Below, piece after piece: positions 58,501 to 64,000 of a stretch of 64,000 nt of DNA (position 1 is the stretch's first letter; every line of letters starts with the position of its first letter). The notes under the pieces are model-generated. The model was not told where the DNA came from and did no database searches. It worked only from the letters and a program-made list of their open reading frames with translations. Source of the DNA: Thalassotalea litorea (lineage in GTDB: Bacteria > Pseudomonadota > Gammaproteobacteria > Enterobacterales > Alteromonadaceae); contig NZ_VCBC01000015.1 in assembly GCF_005843925.1 (NCBI RefSeq), positions 1 through 64,000 on the forward strand. The letters are read 5' to 3'. Made by a program: the position numbers and the translations under genes.

Positions 58501-58626
58501 TTTGCAATTGCCATTGCTGGCGGCACCGTGTTAACGACACTATTGTCTTTTTACTTTGTTCCGGCGGCTTTTTATCTGATGAGTCGCAAGCGTTCATTTG
58601 ATTTAACCGCAGCCATAGCCAATTAA
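55543..58626 (+). CDS. RND family efflux transporter permease
   Basis: A 1027-residue RND pump with twelve membrane helices and two periplasmic loops. The proton-relay region is LVVALGIMVDNAIVMTDS, with one Asp followed by Asn rather than the DD of the other pump in this window. That pattern is common in the AcrB-like branch close to multidrug and acriflavin pumps. Start at the overlapping ATG. It is the last gene of the TetR-controlled operon; a terminator follows at 58664-58692. Confidence 0.92.
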   Translation: MIEMFVRNGRLMALLIILLIVAGLASLSALPRSEDPAMENRFGLVITKFPGASAERVEALVTEKIEQKLQTLSEIEYLASTSRPEISVIQVKLEGYVNDSTQVFSRIRDLLADIEPQLPAESMPPRFDEERSFAYTRLLALNWQVEDIDAKPDLITLGRYAKELQSQLRLVSGTDIVDIHGINDEEVLVELDQQKAALANISAQQVAQAIMAADVKIPAGKLFNDHNQLQIEVVGALDNLQRVRNIPLRSDNNQILRVGDVASVSRQLKQPLSEIAIVNGKPALVVATRMIRGIRVDQWSARVDEQMGVFKNILPASMSLEVLFDQNTYTEARLSDLVDNILLGFIIIAVVLFITLGWRSAIIVVVSLPLTVLFTLTVMNFYGLPIHQMSVTGLVVALGIMVDNAIVMTDSIQQRKQRGINGLQAVLQSVRHLWLPLLGSTLTTILAFMPIVLMPGDAGEFIGGIALSVIFSLIGSYLISHTIVSGLSGRFVKGKQSNHWYNQGLGLPALEKRFTKSLTLTLKYPKTVIALVFTLPIAGFIAAGSLAEQFFPPSDRDMFHIEVFLPPQNSIYATQALTEEISASLEQHQAINDIRWFVGKSAPAFYYNLIAAKDGMQNYAQAMITAADFKAANRLIPQLQRQLDDEFPEAQILVRKLEQGPPFNAPIEIRIYGPNLDTLQVLGNDLRRIFSQTHDVVHTRSTLLAGTPKAWLNADEDAISTLQLTLSSLASQLEVGLQGRTQGSIIEATESIGVRVRAGDEYRQGVNNLANFPIINSATGDFIPLAAISEVDIKPSRGAIPHRDGKRVNVVEGYLRAGILPSVVLAKVNEQIEAGEIDIPTGYSLEFGGESKARDDAVGKLLGSVGVILTLLITVVVLSFNSFRVSSIIFISAFMSMGLGLLTVFIFNYPFGFTVIIGLLGLMGLAINSAIVILAELKADKLAIQGDKDSVIHGVLSCTRHISSTTITTVGGFLPLILAGGGFWPPFAIAIAGGTVLTTLLSFYFVPAAFYLMSRKRSFDLTAAIAN

Positions 58627-58663
58627 ATGTAAAAAATTGGTAACTCTGATATTTACCCTAAAT

Positions 58664-58692
58664 TTAAAAAAAGCCTGATGTCCGGGCTTTTT
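58664..58692 (+). terminator. Rho-independent terminator of the TetR-controlled pump
   Basis: AAAAAAAGCC and GGGCTTTTT form the stem of a short hairpin with a loop of CTGATGTCC type, followed by T residues, about 40 bp past the pump stop. Confidence 0.75.
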
Positions 58693-58776
58693 CGTCAACT
58701 TTAGGAGATTATTAGCGCGAATTGGCGACTCTTTGAGCAAACAGACAAAAAGTCACAAAGTTTTCGCAAAAAAGAG

Positions 58777-58805
58777 TTGACGACCTCAAGGCAGATTTGC
58801 ATAAT
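58777..58805 (+). promoter_or_regulatory. Promoter of the tRNA cluster
   Basis: TTGACG at 58777-58782 and CATAAT at 58800-58805 are separated by exactly 17 bp. The bases after the -10 are G/C-rich (ACGCCGCAC), as in stringently controlled stable-RNA promoters. It lies about 42 bp upstream of tRNA-Met. Confidence 0.7.
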
Positions 58806-58846
58806 ACGCCGCACTTGCTTGAGGCAACTCAGACAAGTGTTTGGAA

Positions 58847-58923
58847 GGCTACGTAGCTCAGCTGGTTAGAGCACATCACTCATAATGATGGGGTCGCAGG
58901 TTCGAGTCCCGCCGTAGCCACCA
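58847..58923 (+). tRNA. tRNA-Met (CAU), elongator
   Basis: A 77-nt tRNA with 3' CCA encoded. Acceptor stem GGCTACG/CGTAGCC, D-loop AGCTCAGCTGGTTAGAGC, anticodon CAT in the loop ACTCATAAT, T-loop GGTTCGAGTCC. It lacks the initiator mispair and matches E. coli elongator tRNA-Met closely. Confidence 0.95.
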
Positions 58924-58927
58924 AATC

Positions 58928-59012
<85 letters not shown>

Positions 59013-59022
59013 TTTACATTGT

Positions 59023-59097
59023 TGGGGTATAGCCAAGCGGTAAGGCAGCGGGTTTTGATCCCGTCATTCCGAGGTTCAAATCCTCGTACCCCAGCCA
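59023..59097 (+). tRNA. tRNA-Gln (UUG), copy 1
   Basis: A 75-nt tRNA with acceptor TGGGGTA/TACCCCA, anticodon TTG in TTTTGAT, T-arm GAGGTTCAAATCCTC and encoded CCA. It is identical to the copy at 59151-59225. The Met-Leu-Gln set resembles the gammaproteobacterial cluster. Confidence 0.95.
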
Positions 59098-59150
59098 CTT
59101 TTCTTAAGCGGCGCGTATTAAAGCAATCAATGTAAAGAAAGTCCCTGAGT

Positions 59151-59225
59151 TGGGGTATAGCCAAGCGGTAAGGCAGCGGGTTTTGATCCCGTCATTCCGA
59201 GGTTCAAATCCTCGTACCCCAGCCA
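59151..59225 (+). tRNA. tRNA-Gln (UUG), copy 2
   Basis: Identical in sequence to 59023-59097 with a 53-bp spacer. It is the last tRNA before the accessory region; its 3' end is a place where islands often insert, but I saw no repeat of its end nearby. Confidence 0.95.
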
Positions 59226-59547
59226 ACTTTTCTGAATTACCTTCTGATTTTCCAAATATCTTTTTCAAAAATCTTTTTCAAATACCTCTACAAATACATT
59301 TTTCAAATCGCTATCATCAAAAACCAGCGCTAAATTTTACACTGTGATATTTTCTTAATTTTCCCCTAAGCCCTAGTACATCTTGTACCGCTTAACCTCG
59401 CCCTCTTTTTCCTTAATTCCTTCGACTTTACAGGTCTTTATTTTATTGCCCTATTTCCTGTATGGTTATCAAACGTCTGGATTTATTCAGATAATTAATA
59501 ACGAAAATAAAAACCAAAACATAATAATTACAATAAGGAATAAGAAT
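59226..59547. other. AT-rich spacer after the tRNA cluster
   Basis: About 320 bp with low G+C and several tandem-like ATCTTTTTCAAA pieces at 59255-59285. No gene or clear terminator was found. It is the border between the core tRNA set and the accessory end. Confidence 0.5.
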
Positions 59548-59769
59548 ATGAAACAAGTCGGTTTATATTTGATGATCGCGGGCATTGCATCTTTGCTGCT
59601 AAACCTAGTAGGTTATGAGTTAAAAATACTGATGTGGGTCGATAACTGGGGACAAAATGCCGGTTGGGCGATTCGCCTCGGTGCTATCGTGGTTGGTGCT
59701 GTTATGTACTTCGCCATTAAGCAAACGCCAGAACAAGAGCCACAAGAAGAAGTAAAAGAAGAAGCTTAA
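59548..59769 (+). CDS. Small membrane protein with acidic tail
   Basis: A 73-residue protein from the ATG at 59548, preceded by AAGGAATAAG; the open frame starts farther upstream at 59383 without a ribosome site. Two hydrophobic segments (KQVGLYLMIAGIASLLLNLVGY and WAIRLGAIVVGAVMYFAI) give two membrane helices, then a Glu/Pro-rich tail (PEQEPQEEVKEEA). Function unknown; small two-helix proteins of this kind are common in marine gammaproteobacteria. Confidence 0.6.
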   Translation: MKQVGLYLMIAGIASLLLNLVGYELKILMWVDNWGQNAGWAIRLGAIVVGAVMYFAIKQTPEQEPQEEVKEEA

Positions 59770-60003
59770 GCCTTCTCTAATTCTTATCACTAAAGCAACC
59801 GGGCAGTTACCGCTGCATTGACAAGCGATCCCGGTTGCCTTTAATACCCCCTGAATGTACATCCTCAATTCACCATGTATTTTTCGGGATCTTCTGCCCC
59901 GCACAAGTAATAAAGGCACTAATATAACAATCAAAAAAGCTGCCCACAGAGCTTTATAAATCACTTACCTGAGACAAAGGCGCTGAACTTTCATCCCCAT
60001 AAA

Positions 60004-60287
60004 AACCTCACACTAGAGACCGAAATACAGGTTTATTTCTGCGAACCTAAGTGCCCTTGGCAACTTGGCTCAAATGAGAACACCAGTAGATTATGCGACA
60101 ATATTTCCCGAAAGGTACTGACTTGAGCGTGCATTCTCAGTTACGATTAAGTCAAGTTGCAAGACAACTTAATGAAAGACCGAGAAAGACACTAGAATAT
60201 GAAACACCTGCTGAACGATTTAATGAGTGTGTGCGTCCATCGATTGAACTCACAGCGAGGTATAGTCTTTCAATCCTGAGTTATTAG
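60004..60287 (+). pseudogene. IS30-family transposase C-terminal remnant, frameshifted
   Basis: The plus strand encodes VYFCEPKCPWQLGSNENT then SRL up to 60093, and in a frame shifted by one base [20 protein letters not shown] with [17 protein letters not shown] after it. This matches the end of IS30-type DDE transposases (SPWQRGSNENTN...[12 protein letters not shown]...RPRKTLGFRTPAE). One base is missing between residues L and R near 60094, and no earlier part of the gene or terminal repeats are present. It is therefore a decayed fragment of an insertion sequence. Confidence 0.85.
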
Positions 60288-60310
60288 TTTATTTATAATC
60301 AAAGAATGAA

Positions 60311-60718
60311 ATGAGAAAACTAAAACAAATTCAATCTCGAGTTAACGTATCTTCCGCGATATTTTCTTTTTTTAGCGGCCAAGTTCCCGGTAAGCTTCAT
60401 CTTCAGCTATTTTGTGCGGGGGCTAATTCACATTATGTCGACGTTCAAGATCCGCTCGAACAGGAAGATTTGATGAAACTGTTAACCGACCTGCGCTACT
60501 TGAATGAATCAAACGCTAAAAAAGCATTAAAAATTCCAGTAAGTTTTTGGTCGAACATTCGTATCACTTTTTCCGGATACGATGCTGTTCAAGGTTTTAA
60601 AGTAAGAGCCTATATCACGGGCTTTTTGTTCTTTAGCTCTTCTGCCTTCATGAGGTCATATCTGAGTATTGTCGATTTAAACAGGCTGATAGGCAATTTG
60701 GAACGATGCATTGATTGA
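60311..60718 (+). CDS. Hypothetical protein next to the IS30 remnant
   Basis: A 135-residue protein of unknown family. It has no signal peptide or clear membrane helix, though one hydrophobic stretch (AYITGFLFFSSSAFM) lies near the C-terminus. The start lies 24 bp past the stop of the transposase remnant. Codon use is close to that of the core. The call rests on an open frame with plausible composition. Confidence 0.45.
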   Translation: MRKLKQIQSRVNVSSAIFSFFSGQVPGKLHLQLFCAGANSHYVDVQDPLEQEDLMKLLTDLRYLNESNAKKALKIPVSFWSNIRITFSGYDAVQGFKVRAYITGFLFFSSSAFMRSYLSIVDLNRLIGNLERCID

Positions 60719-60779
60719 AATTCAAACGCAAAACAAGCCGATTAGTTCAGTGCGCTGCCTTTCTTATTTTCATTATTAC

Positions 60780-60924
60780 AGAGTTTAATATCGAAAAACA
60801 TTGTATGTTAGCAACAGCTAACGGGATGTAGTTGCCACAAATTTGACGTTAACAGATTGAAAAGGTTAATGTCTCTTGAGAGCGAACAGCAGTCACTCGT
60901 TTATCGTTAAAATAATAAACTGTC
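60780..60924 (+). repeat. Intergenic repeat module, plus-strand copy
   Basis: It carries TTAGCAACAGCTAACGGG, then GCCACAAATTTGACGTTAAC, AGATTGAAAAGGTTAA, a GAGAGCGAACAGCAGTCA block and AATAATAAACTGTCATGTGC. These match the minus-strand module at 898-1049 in order and spacing, so the two ends of the window hold the same repeat family in opposite orientation. Confidence 0.65.
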
Positions 60925-60942
60925 ATGTGCATTAGGAAATGT

Positions 60943-61212
60943 ATGGAACGAAGCTATCTACAGCCAGAATATGACATTCTCAAAAAAGGACGCTCGTACG
61001 AAGTTATTAAAGCCTTCCGAGATTTTAAGAACATGCCATATGAAGTTGGAGATAGGTTGAAATTCATAGGTTTTGAATTTGTCCCTTACGAGAGTGGTCT
61101 CTCATTATTTTTCGATAAAAATGGAGTAGAACGACAACTCATGTTGTGCGTTCGCCCTGAATTCCAACAGCAAATTGCGCATAACTTAATTGAGTATTTT
61201 CAGGTGCTTTGA
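60943..61212 (+). CDS. DUF3601 family protein
   Basis: An 89-residue protein from the ATG at 60943, which follows AGGAAATGT. The upstream ATG at 60925 sits in the repeat boundary. It matches the DUF3601 pattern: KGRSYEVIKAFRDFKN, EVGDRLKFIGFEFVPYESGLSLFF. Function unknown. DUF3601 genes are often found in cassette-like positions. No attC boxes were found after it. Confidence 0.65.
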   Translation: MERSYLQPEYDILKKGRSYEVIKAFRDFKNMPYEVGDRLKFIGFEFVPYESGLSLFFDKNGVERQLMLCVRPEFQQQIAHNLIEYFQVL

Positions 61213-61291
61213 ACGAACTATAGTCGGTTAGAGTGCCCAGTAACGGATGTTACGAAGTCATCGACATAATAAACTAAAAGCAGTCGAAATC

Positions 61292-61675
61292 ATGTATCGA
61301 TTTTTAATTTTACCTTTGTTTCTAATTTCAACACTCGTCCATGGAAAGAATACTATGGAATGGCCACCGCTAGGTGACTATAAATATACTAGTGGTCGAC
61401 AAGCTACCGAAGACGATATTAACGCCGGTGCAGCAGCATTTATGTTGCAAGTTGACGGCAAAAATATTGGTAGACCTATTGATATTCTAATCCCTCAATA
61501 TGCGGTCCATATTGATCAAGAAACTGGTGAAAGAACCAATGTCATAATTATTCAAGCTGAAGAAAATGATAACTTTCAAGTTATTGGTGCGATAGACATT
61601 AAAACTGATAGATTTATTGTTGCTTTAAAGTATGAATTTGATTTCCTCGGTATTAATAAACAAGGGATGGATTAG
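61292..61675 (+). CDS. Secreted small hypothetical protein
   Basis: A 127-residue protein from the ATG at 61292, giving a signal peptide (YRFLILPLFLISTLVHG). The rest is beta-rich and acidic, with PPLGDYKYTSGRQATEDDIN and a pattern of alternating hydrophobic residues. I do not recognise the family. A degenerate 27-bp boundary at 61681-61707 follows the stop, like those on the left end. It is probably an old cassette. Confidence 0.5.
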   Translation: MYRFLILPLFLISTLVHGKNTMEWPPLGDYKYTSGRQATEDDINAGAAAFMLQVDGKNIGRPIDILIPQYAVHIDQETGERTNVIIIQAEENDNFQVIGAIDIKTDRFIVALKYEFDFLGINKQGMD

Positions 61676-61680
61676 TCTAC

Positions 61681-61707
61681 TGAACTTAAGATACTAGGGC
61701 GTTGATA
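61681..61707 (+). other. Degenerate short cassette boundary
   Basis: TGAACTT, AAGATACTAGGGC, GTTGATA has the same 7+13+7 layout as the sites at 165-191 and 1044-1070, with the central ACTAKGGC kept. Its first box no longer pairs with the start of the preceding gene unit. Confidence 0.35.
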
Positions 61708-62094
61708 ATCCAAAATAAGGAAGTGTTAGCAATCGTAAGCAGGCTGTAGCTAGCACATTTGCCACGTCCTCATAATTAACGTAAGTTATTGAATAGTTCC
61801 CAGTCATGAGCGGCTGTTGTGTCGAATTACAGTCAGTCAGAATTCCCCAAAACGAGAATTTCTAGGAATTCTAATTAATTCCTGAAGTTTATCGAAAATC
61901 TAGCTAACCACCTAAATTGAAAGAAAATTTTCAGTCTTTCATGAGGGTCATTAGTAAGCCTTCTCAGTAATTTCCACGAAAACTGGCACATTGACGCTTG
62001 GATGATTTTTAACTGATTGAATTTTAGTTTCTTTCTGGTAATTTAAGGGAACCAAAATAGACGGGAATTACTGAGCCGTCTACATAATAAACTG
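61708..62094. other. Non-coding repeat region before the attC array
   Basis: About 390 bp without a gene. It has repeat blocks shared with the left end (GTTAGCAATCGTAAGC at 61729, GAATTACAGTCAGTCAG at 61824, AATTCCCCAAAACGAGAATT at 61841, ACTGAGCCGTCT at 62070). Between 61861 and about 62064 there is about 205 bp not found in the left copy, which starts with the small hairpin AGGAATT/AATTCCT. Confidence 0.55.
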
Positions 62095-62444
62095 TTATAT
62101 TGCTATCACCTAGTGGGCTTAAATGAAGTATAAATATCTAATTAACAGGAAGTTTTTATTTGGTATTTTTAAAGCCAGTTTACCATTTCAATTGCTAATT
62201 TTTTGCTTAGGTGTTCTGAAGTCGTTTTTTCGGGATGGTACAGAGAGTTGGACTTTAGTTGGGTTTATCGAAGCCGCAGGAATAAGCATCGTTATTGGTT
62301 TTGTTGTTGGACTTTTAATTGCTATAAAAAGTATTTCAAAATAAATCGCAATATAACAAGTTACTCAAAAGGACGCAAAACGCTTGGCTTGCGCTCCTTC
62401 GTCGCTAATTTTAGCCAAGCATTTATGCGCCCATTAGTAAGGCG
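62095..62444 (+). mobile_element. Integron gene cassette 1 (small membrane protein)
   Basis: The unit starts after the G of GTTATATTGC at 62094 and ends with an attC whose last G is 62444. The attC's first box is ATATAAC, the exact complement of the cassette start, and the match extends to 10 bases (GTTATATTGC against GCAATATAAC). It holds one gene, 62123-62344. This is the canonical cassette form. Confidence 0.85.
62123..62344 (+). CDS. Small two-helix membrane protein in a cassette
   Basis: A 73-residue protein with two membrane helices (about 19-35 and 48-68: LPFQLLIFCLGVLKSFF and LVGFIEAAGISIVIGFVVGLLIAI) and a basic start. It starts about 28 bp inside the cassette and stops 7 bp before the attC, a tight fit. 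Function unknown. Confidence 0.6.
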   Translation: MKYKYLINRKFLFGIFKASLPFQLLIFCLGVLKSFFRDGTESWTLVGFIEAAGISIVIGFVVGLLIAIKSISK

Positions 62445-62450
62445 TTATAT
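62351..62450 (+). other. attC recombination site A
   Basis: R'' ATATAAC (62351-62357) and R' GTTATAT (62444-62450) are perfect complements at the ends of 100 bp. Inside, CGCTTGGCT (62381-62389) and AGCCAAGCA (62413-62421) form the central stem, and GGACGC/GCGCCC-type arms pair beyond it, giving the usual imperfect hairpin. The crossover lies between G62444 and T62445. It resembles the VCR-type sites of marine chromosomal integrons. Confidence 0.9.
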
Positions 62451-62748
62451 TTACCACCAGCGATTTATCGCAGATACCAGGAATGGTTGAAAAGTCAGGG
62501 AATGGCGTAGGAACATAAGTAAATTCACTCCGCACATTAATTCCCAGCGAACGTATCTATTCAAGCGTAAATATCCAGACATTGCGTATAGAAATCGGGA
62601 TAGCGGAAGTCGAAAATAGTACATAGAATAGGGCAGCGTTAATTCCCAAAAAGTGGAAATATAACAAGAGCCTTAAAATCGGACGTAAAGCGCTTGGCTA
62701 CGTTCGATAAACATTATAGCCAAGCATTTTTCACCGTTTAGGCGGGCG
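62445..62748 (+). mobile_element. Integron gene cassette 2, without a gene
   Basis: The unit is 304 bp, starting TTATATTT and ending at attC B. Its R'' ATATAAC again matches its own start (GTTATATTT against AAATATAAC). No open frame of useful length is seen in either direction. Confidence 0.8.
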
Positions 62749-62754
62749 TTAGTT
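62659..62754 (+). other. attC recombination site B
   Basis: R'' ATATAAC (62659-62665) and R' GTTAGTT (62748-62754). The central stem is CGCTTGGCTA (62691-62700) against TAGCCAAGCA (62716-62725), and the 3' arm TTTAGGCGGGCGTTAG matches the Vibrio cholerae repeat end. Crossover between G62748 and T62749. Confidence 0.92.
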
Positions 62755-63233
62755 TGCTATCAGGTGTCGCTATGCAGTTAATCAATAAAGTTTCTGAACC
62801 AACAGAGAAAGCGGATTTATATTTTGCTATAGATCCTGGTAATTTAGAAAGACCATTTATACTTGGAGGATATTCCAATGACCCTAGCTTACCTTCAATT
62901 GCACAGTGGGGAGCAGCTTCTACATTCGGACTCGATAATCTTGATAATATAAGTGGCTCTAAATGGAAAGATTGGCGGGCATCGCTCCATCAGCTCAATT
63001 GTGCTTGGGTTATTCCTATAATCGAAGAAGCTGAAAAAACTAGAGATATTAAAGCGGCTATCGGTAAAATCTTAGATAAACAGGCAGTTAAATAATGTTA
63101 CTTGCGTCGTTGTTTACTAGCGAAATAAATGGTCGTAGACGCAAACTAACAAGCAATTAAACGGGGATTAAAAAAAGCGGGCTTTTCGCTTCGCTGGATT
63201 TTAGCCCACTATTTTTAACCCGTTAATCGAGCG
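62749..63233 (+). mobile_element. Integron gene cassette 3
   Basis: It starts TTAGTTTGC after G62748 and ends at attC C, whose R'' AACTAAC is the exact complement of GTTAGTT; the match is 10 bases (GTTAGTTTGC against GCAAACTAAC). One gene, 62772-63095, is in the usual orientation. Confidence 0.85.
62772..63095 (+). CDS. Hypothetical cassette protein
   Basis: A 107-residue soluble protein, taken from the ATG at 62772; the frame could extend to a TTG at 62754 which lies inside the attC box. It begins MQLINKVSEPTEKADLYFAIDP and has a WKDWRASLHQLNCAWVIPIIEEAEK helix near the C-terminus. No family was recognised. It starts 23 bp inside its cassette and ends about 50 bp before attC C. Confidence 0.55.
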   Translation: MQLINKVSEPTEKADLYFAIDPGNLERPFILGGYSNDPSLPSIAQWGAASTFGLDNLDNISGSKWKDWRASLHQLNCAWVIPIIEEAEKTRDIKAAIGKILDKQAVK

Positions 63234-63239
63234 TTAACA
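63144..63239 (+). other. attC recombination site C
   Basis: R'' AACTAAC (63144-63150) and R' GTTAACA (63233-63239). The inner arms AGCGGGCT (63176-63183) and TAGCCCAC (63202-63209) form the central stem; ACGGGGATTAAAAA and TTTTTAACCCGT pair farther out. The R' box is followed at once by the repeat found at the left edge of the window. Confidence 0.85.
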
Positions 63240-63332
63240 CCCCGAAACCAGCGTATATTAGCAATTGCTAACAGGCAGCTAATGGCACATAGCCGCCGTT
63301 CAAGCTGTGACGATAGATTCCCTGTAGTGTCA
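63231..63332 (+). repeat. Right copy of a 102-bp inverted repeat (mate at 72-173)
   Basis: It matches the minus strand of 72-173 over its length. It starts at the end of attC C and runs through the TTAGCAATTGCTAA palindrome into the first ATTCCCTG hairpin of the array that follows. The two copies face each other across the window. Confidence 0.8.
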
Positions 63333-63899
63333 GGGAATGACGCGAGGTTAGGTTGTTTTTCACTCGAAACAGCGTGTACTCGGAGCTGATGGCATCAGCG
63401 AACTCGAAGCGACGTTTTTCGTCGTGTACCCGGAACAATCTTTGATTGTGTACTCGAAGCGACGTTTTGCGTCGCGTTCCCGGAGTATCGCTTGCGATAC
63501 GTACTAAGGGAGTTTCAACTCCCGTTGTTGGCACATAGCCGCCATTCAATCGGTGACGATAGATTCCCTGTAGTGTCAGGGAATGACGCGAGGTGGGGTT
63601 GCATGAATCGACAGCCAGTTCCAGACGCTGTCGACATACCTATATCCATATAGGCAACTCGAAACAGCGTGTACTCGGAGCTGATGACATCAGCGTACTC
63701 AAAGCGACGTTTTTCGTCGCGTTCCCGGAGTATCGCTTGCGATACGTACTAAGGGAATTTAAATTCCCGTTATTGCCACATACCCGCCGTTCAACCGGTG
63801 CCGATAGATTCCCTGTAGTATCAGGGAATGACGCAAGGTGGCATGCTTTTCTGAGCCCTGAAACCTGCCACCTATTTACTTCAGGGAGTGTCAACTCCC
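63317..63899. repeat. Array of at least 15 short perfect hairpins
   Basis: Palindromic hairpins with stems of 6-8 bp and loops of 1-6 nt are seen at 63317-63338, 63385-63399, 63409-63425, 63435-63449, 63459-63475, 63485-63500, 63508-63523, 63563-63584, 63639-63654, 63680-63694, 63704-63720, 63730-63745, 63753-63768, 63808-63829 and 63884-63899, plus a larger-loop one at 63608-63634. Most are separated by 9-10 nt spacers of GTACTCGAA or GTNCCCGGA type. The block 63361-63584 is partly repeated at 63655-63829. No gene is credible in this stretch. Confidence 0.85.
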
Positions 63900-64000
63900 G
63901 CTAGCACCTTTTGTCTGCAACGGTTAACCTTGAGAGCGATAGTTGCTCGTTAAGGTCGATACACCTTCACATTGTCAAAACCGTTGTCATGCAATAGCAA
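63900..64000. other. Right edge of the window
   Basis: The last 100 bp has no gene or recognised element. It contains CAACGGTTAACCTTGAGAGCG at about 63918, which resembles part of the repeat blocks elsewhere in the accessory ends. Confidence 0.3.

Noticed and set aside
59620..59964. A 114-codon minus-strand frame opposite the small membrane protein
   Set aside because: It is antisense to the better-supported small membrane gene and has no ribosome site.
63317..63899. CRISPR array at the right end
   Set aside because: Units are not of constant length and spacers are nearly identical rather than unique. Stems differ from one another, unlike CRISPR repeats.
63268..63904. Open frames of 84-103 codons inside the hairpin array on both strands
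   Set aside because: They run through the hairpin repeats and lack a ribosome site. Their composition comes from repeated stems (for example SSEYTLFRV), so they are not taken as genes.

Overview
The window looks like a chromosomal segment of a marine gammaproteobacterium of the order Alteromonadales, probably near Colwelliaceae (Thalassotalea or Colwellia-like). This is inferred from the fabB-mnmC-yfcL-epmC neighbourhood, the grpE/dnaK/dnaJ set, the NagP/NagA/NagB-II/NagK plus SapC chitin-sugar regulon, the pntAB pair and moderate G+C. No rRNA or taxon-specific marker is present, so the assignment is tentative.

Layout. (1) 1-3400 is accessory DNA read on the minus strand. It has four small genes (unknown protein, secreted alpha/beta hydrolase, two-helix membrane protein, secreted TIMP-like protein). 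Two of them sit in integron-like cassettes bounded by matching inverted ends. (2) 3499-10401 is core metabolism and tRNA/translation: FabB with FadR- and FabR-like operators, MnmC, a YSC84-type lipoprotein, YfcL, a COG3199 kinase-fold protein, EpmC and an Lrp/AsnC regulator. (3) 10483-18898 has SixA, a Sel1-repeat protein, a SPOUT methyltransferase, and the heat-shock set dnaJ, dnaK and grpE with two sigma-32-type promoters and an HD-GYP response regulator between dnaK and grpE, then nadK. (4) 19108-38493 is mixed: patatin phospholipase, Kef-type antiporter, a membrane winged-helix/TPR regulator with a Cys-rich secreted protein beside it, RhlE-like helicase, AGCS symporter, a bacterial voltage-gated channel with a calcium-like filter, DMT exporter, FemAB-like acyltransferase, amidohydrolase, SlyD and PntAB. 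(5) 38625-42910 is an RND efflux pair. (6) 43144-53395 is the N-acetylglucosamine/chitin sugar regulon: permease, deacetylase, deaminase, kinase, GH20 hexosaminidase, SapC and a LacI-type regulator, with two identical palindromic operators. (7) 53485-58626 is a TetR-controlled second RND pump. (8) 58847-59225 holds four tRNA genes (Met, Leu, Gln, Gln). (9) 59226-64000 is accessory DNA: a decayed IS30 transposase, small unknown genes, three textbook attC sites in a short integron cassette array with no integrase in view, and a dense array of short perfect DNA hairpins.

Working together: imported GlcNAc is phosphorylated (NagK), deacetylated (NagA) and deaminated (NagB-II) to fructose-6-phosphate. 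The hexosaminidase supplies GlcNAc from chito-oligosaccharides and the LacI-type protein probably represses the set. A roughly 1-kb gene-free stretch with an orphan operator next to sapC suggests that a receptor gene was lost there.

Most unusual points: the cassette arrays at both ends in opposite orientation and joined by a 102-bp inverted repeat; the hairpin array with compensatory base changes; the channel filter resembling engineered calcium channels; and the TIMP-like cassette-region protein.
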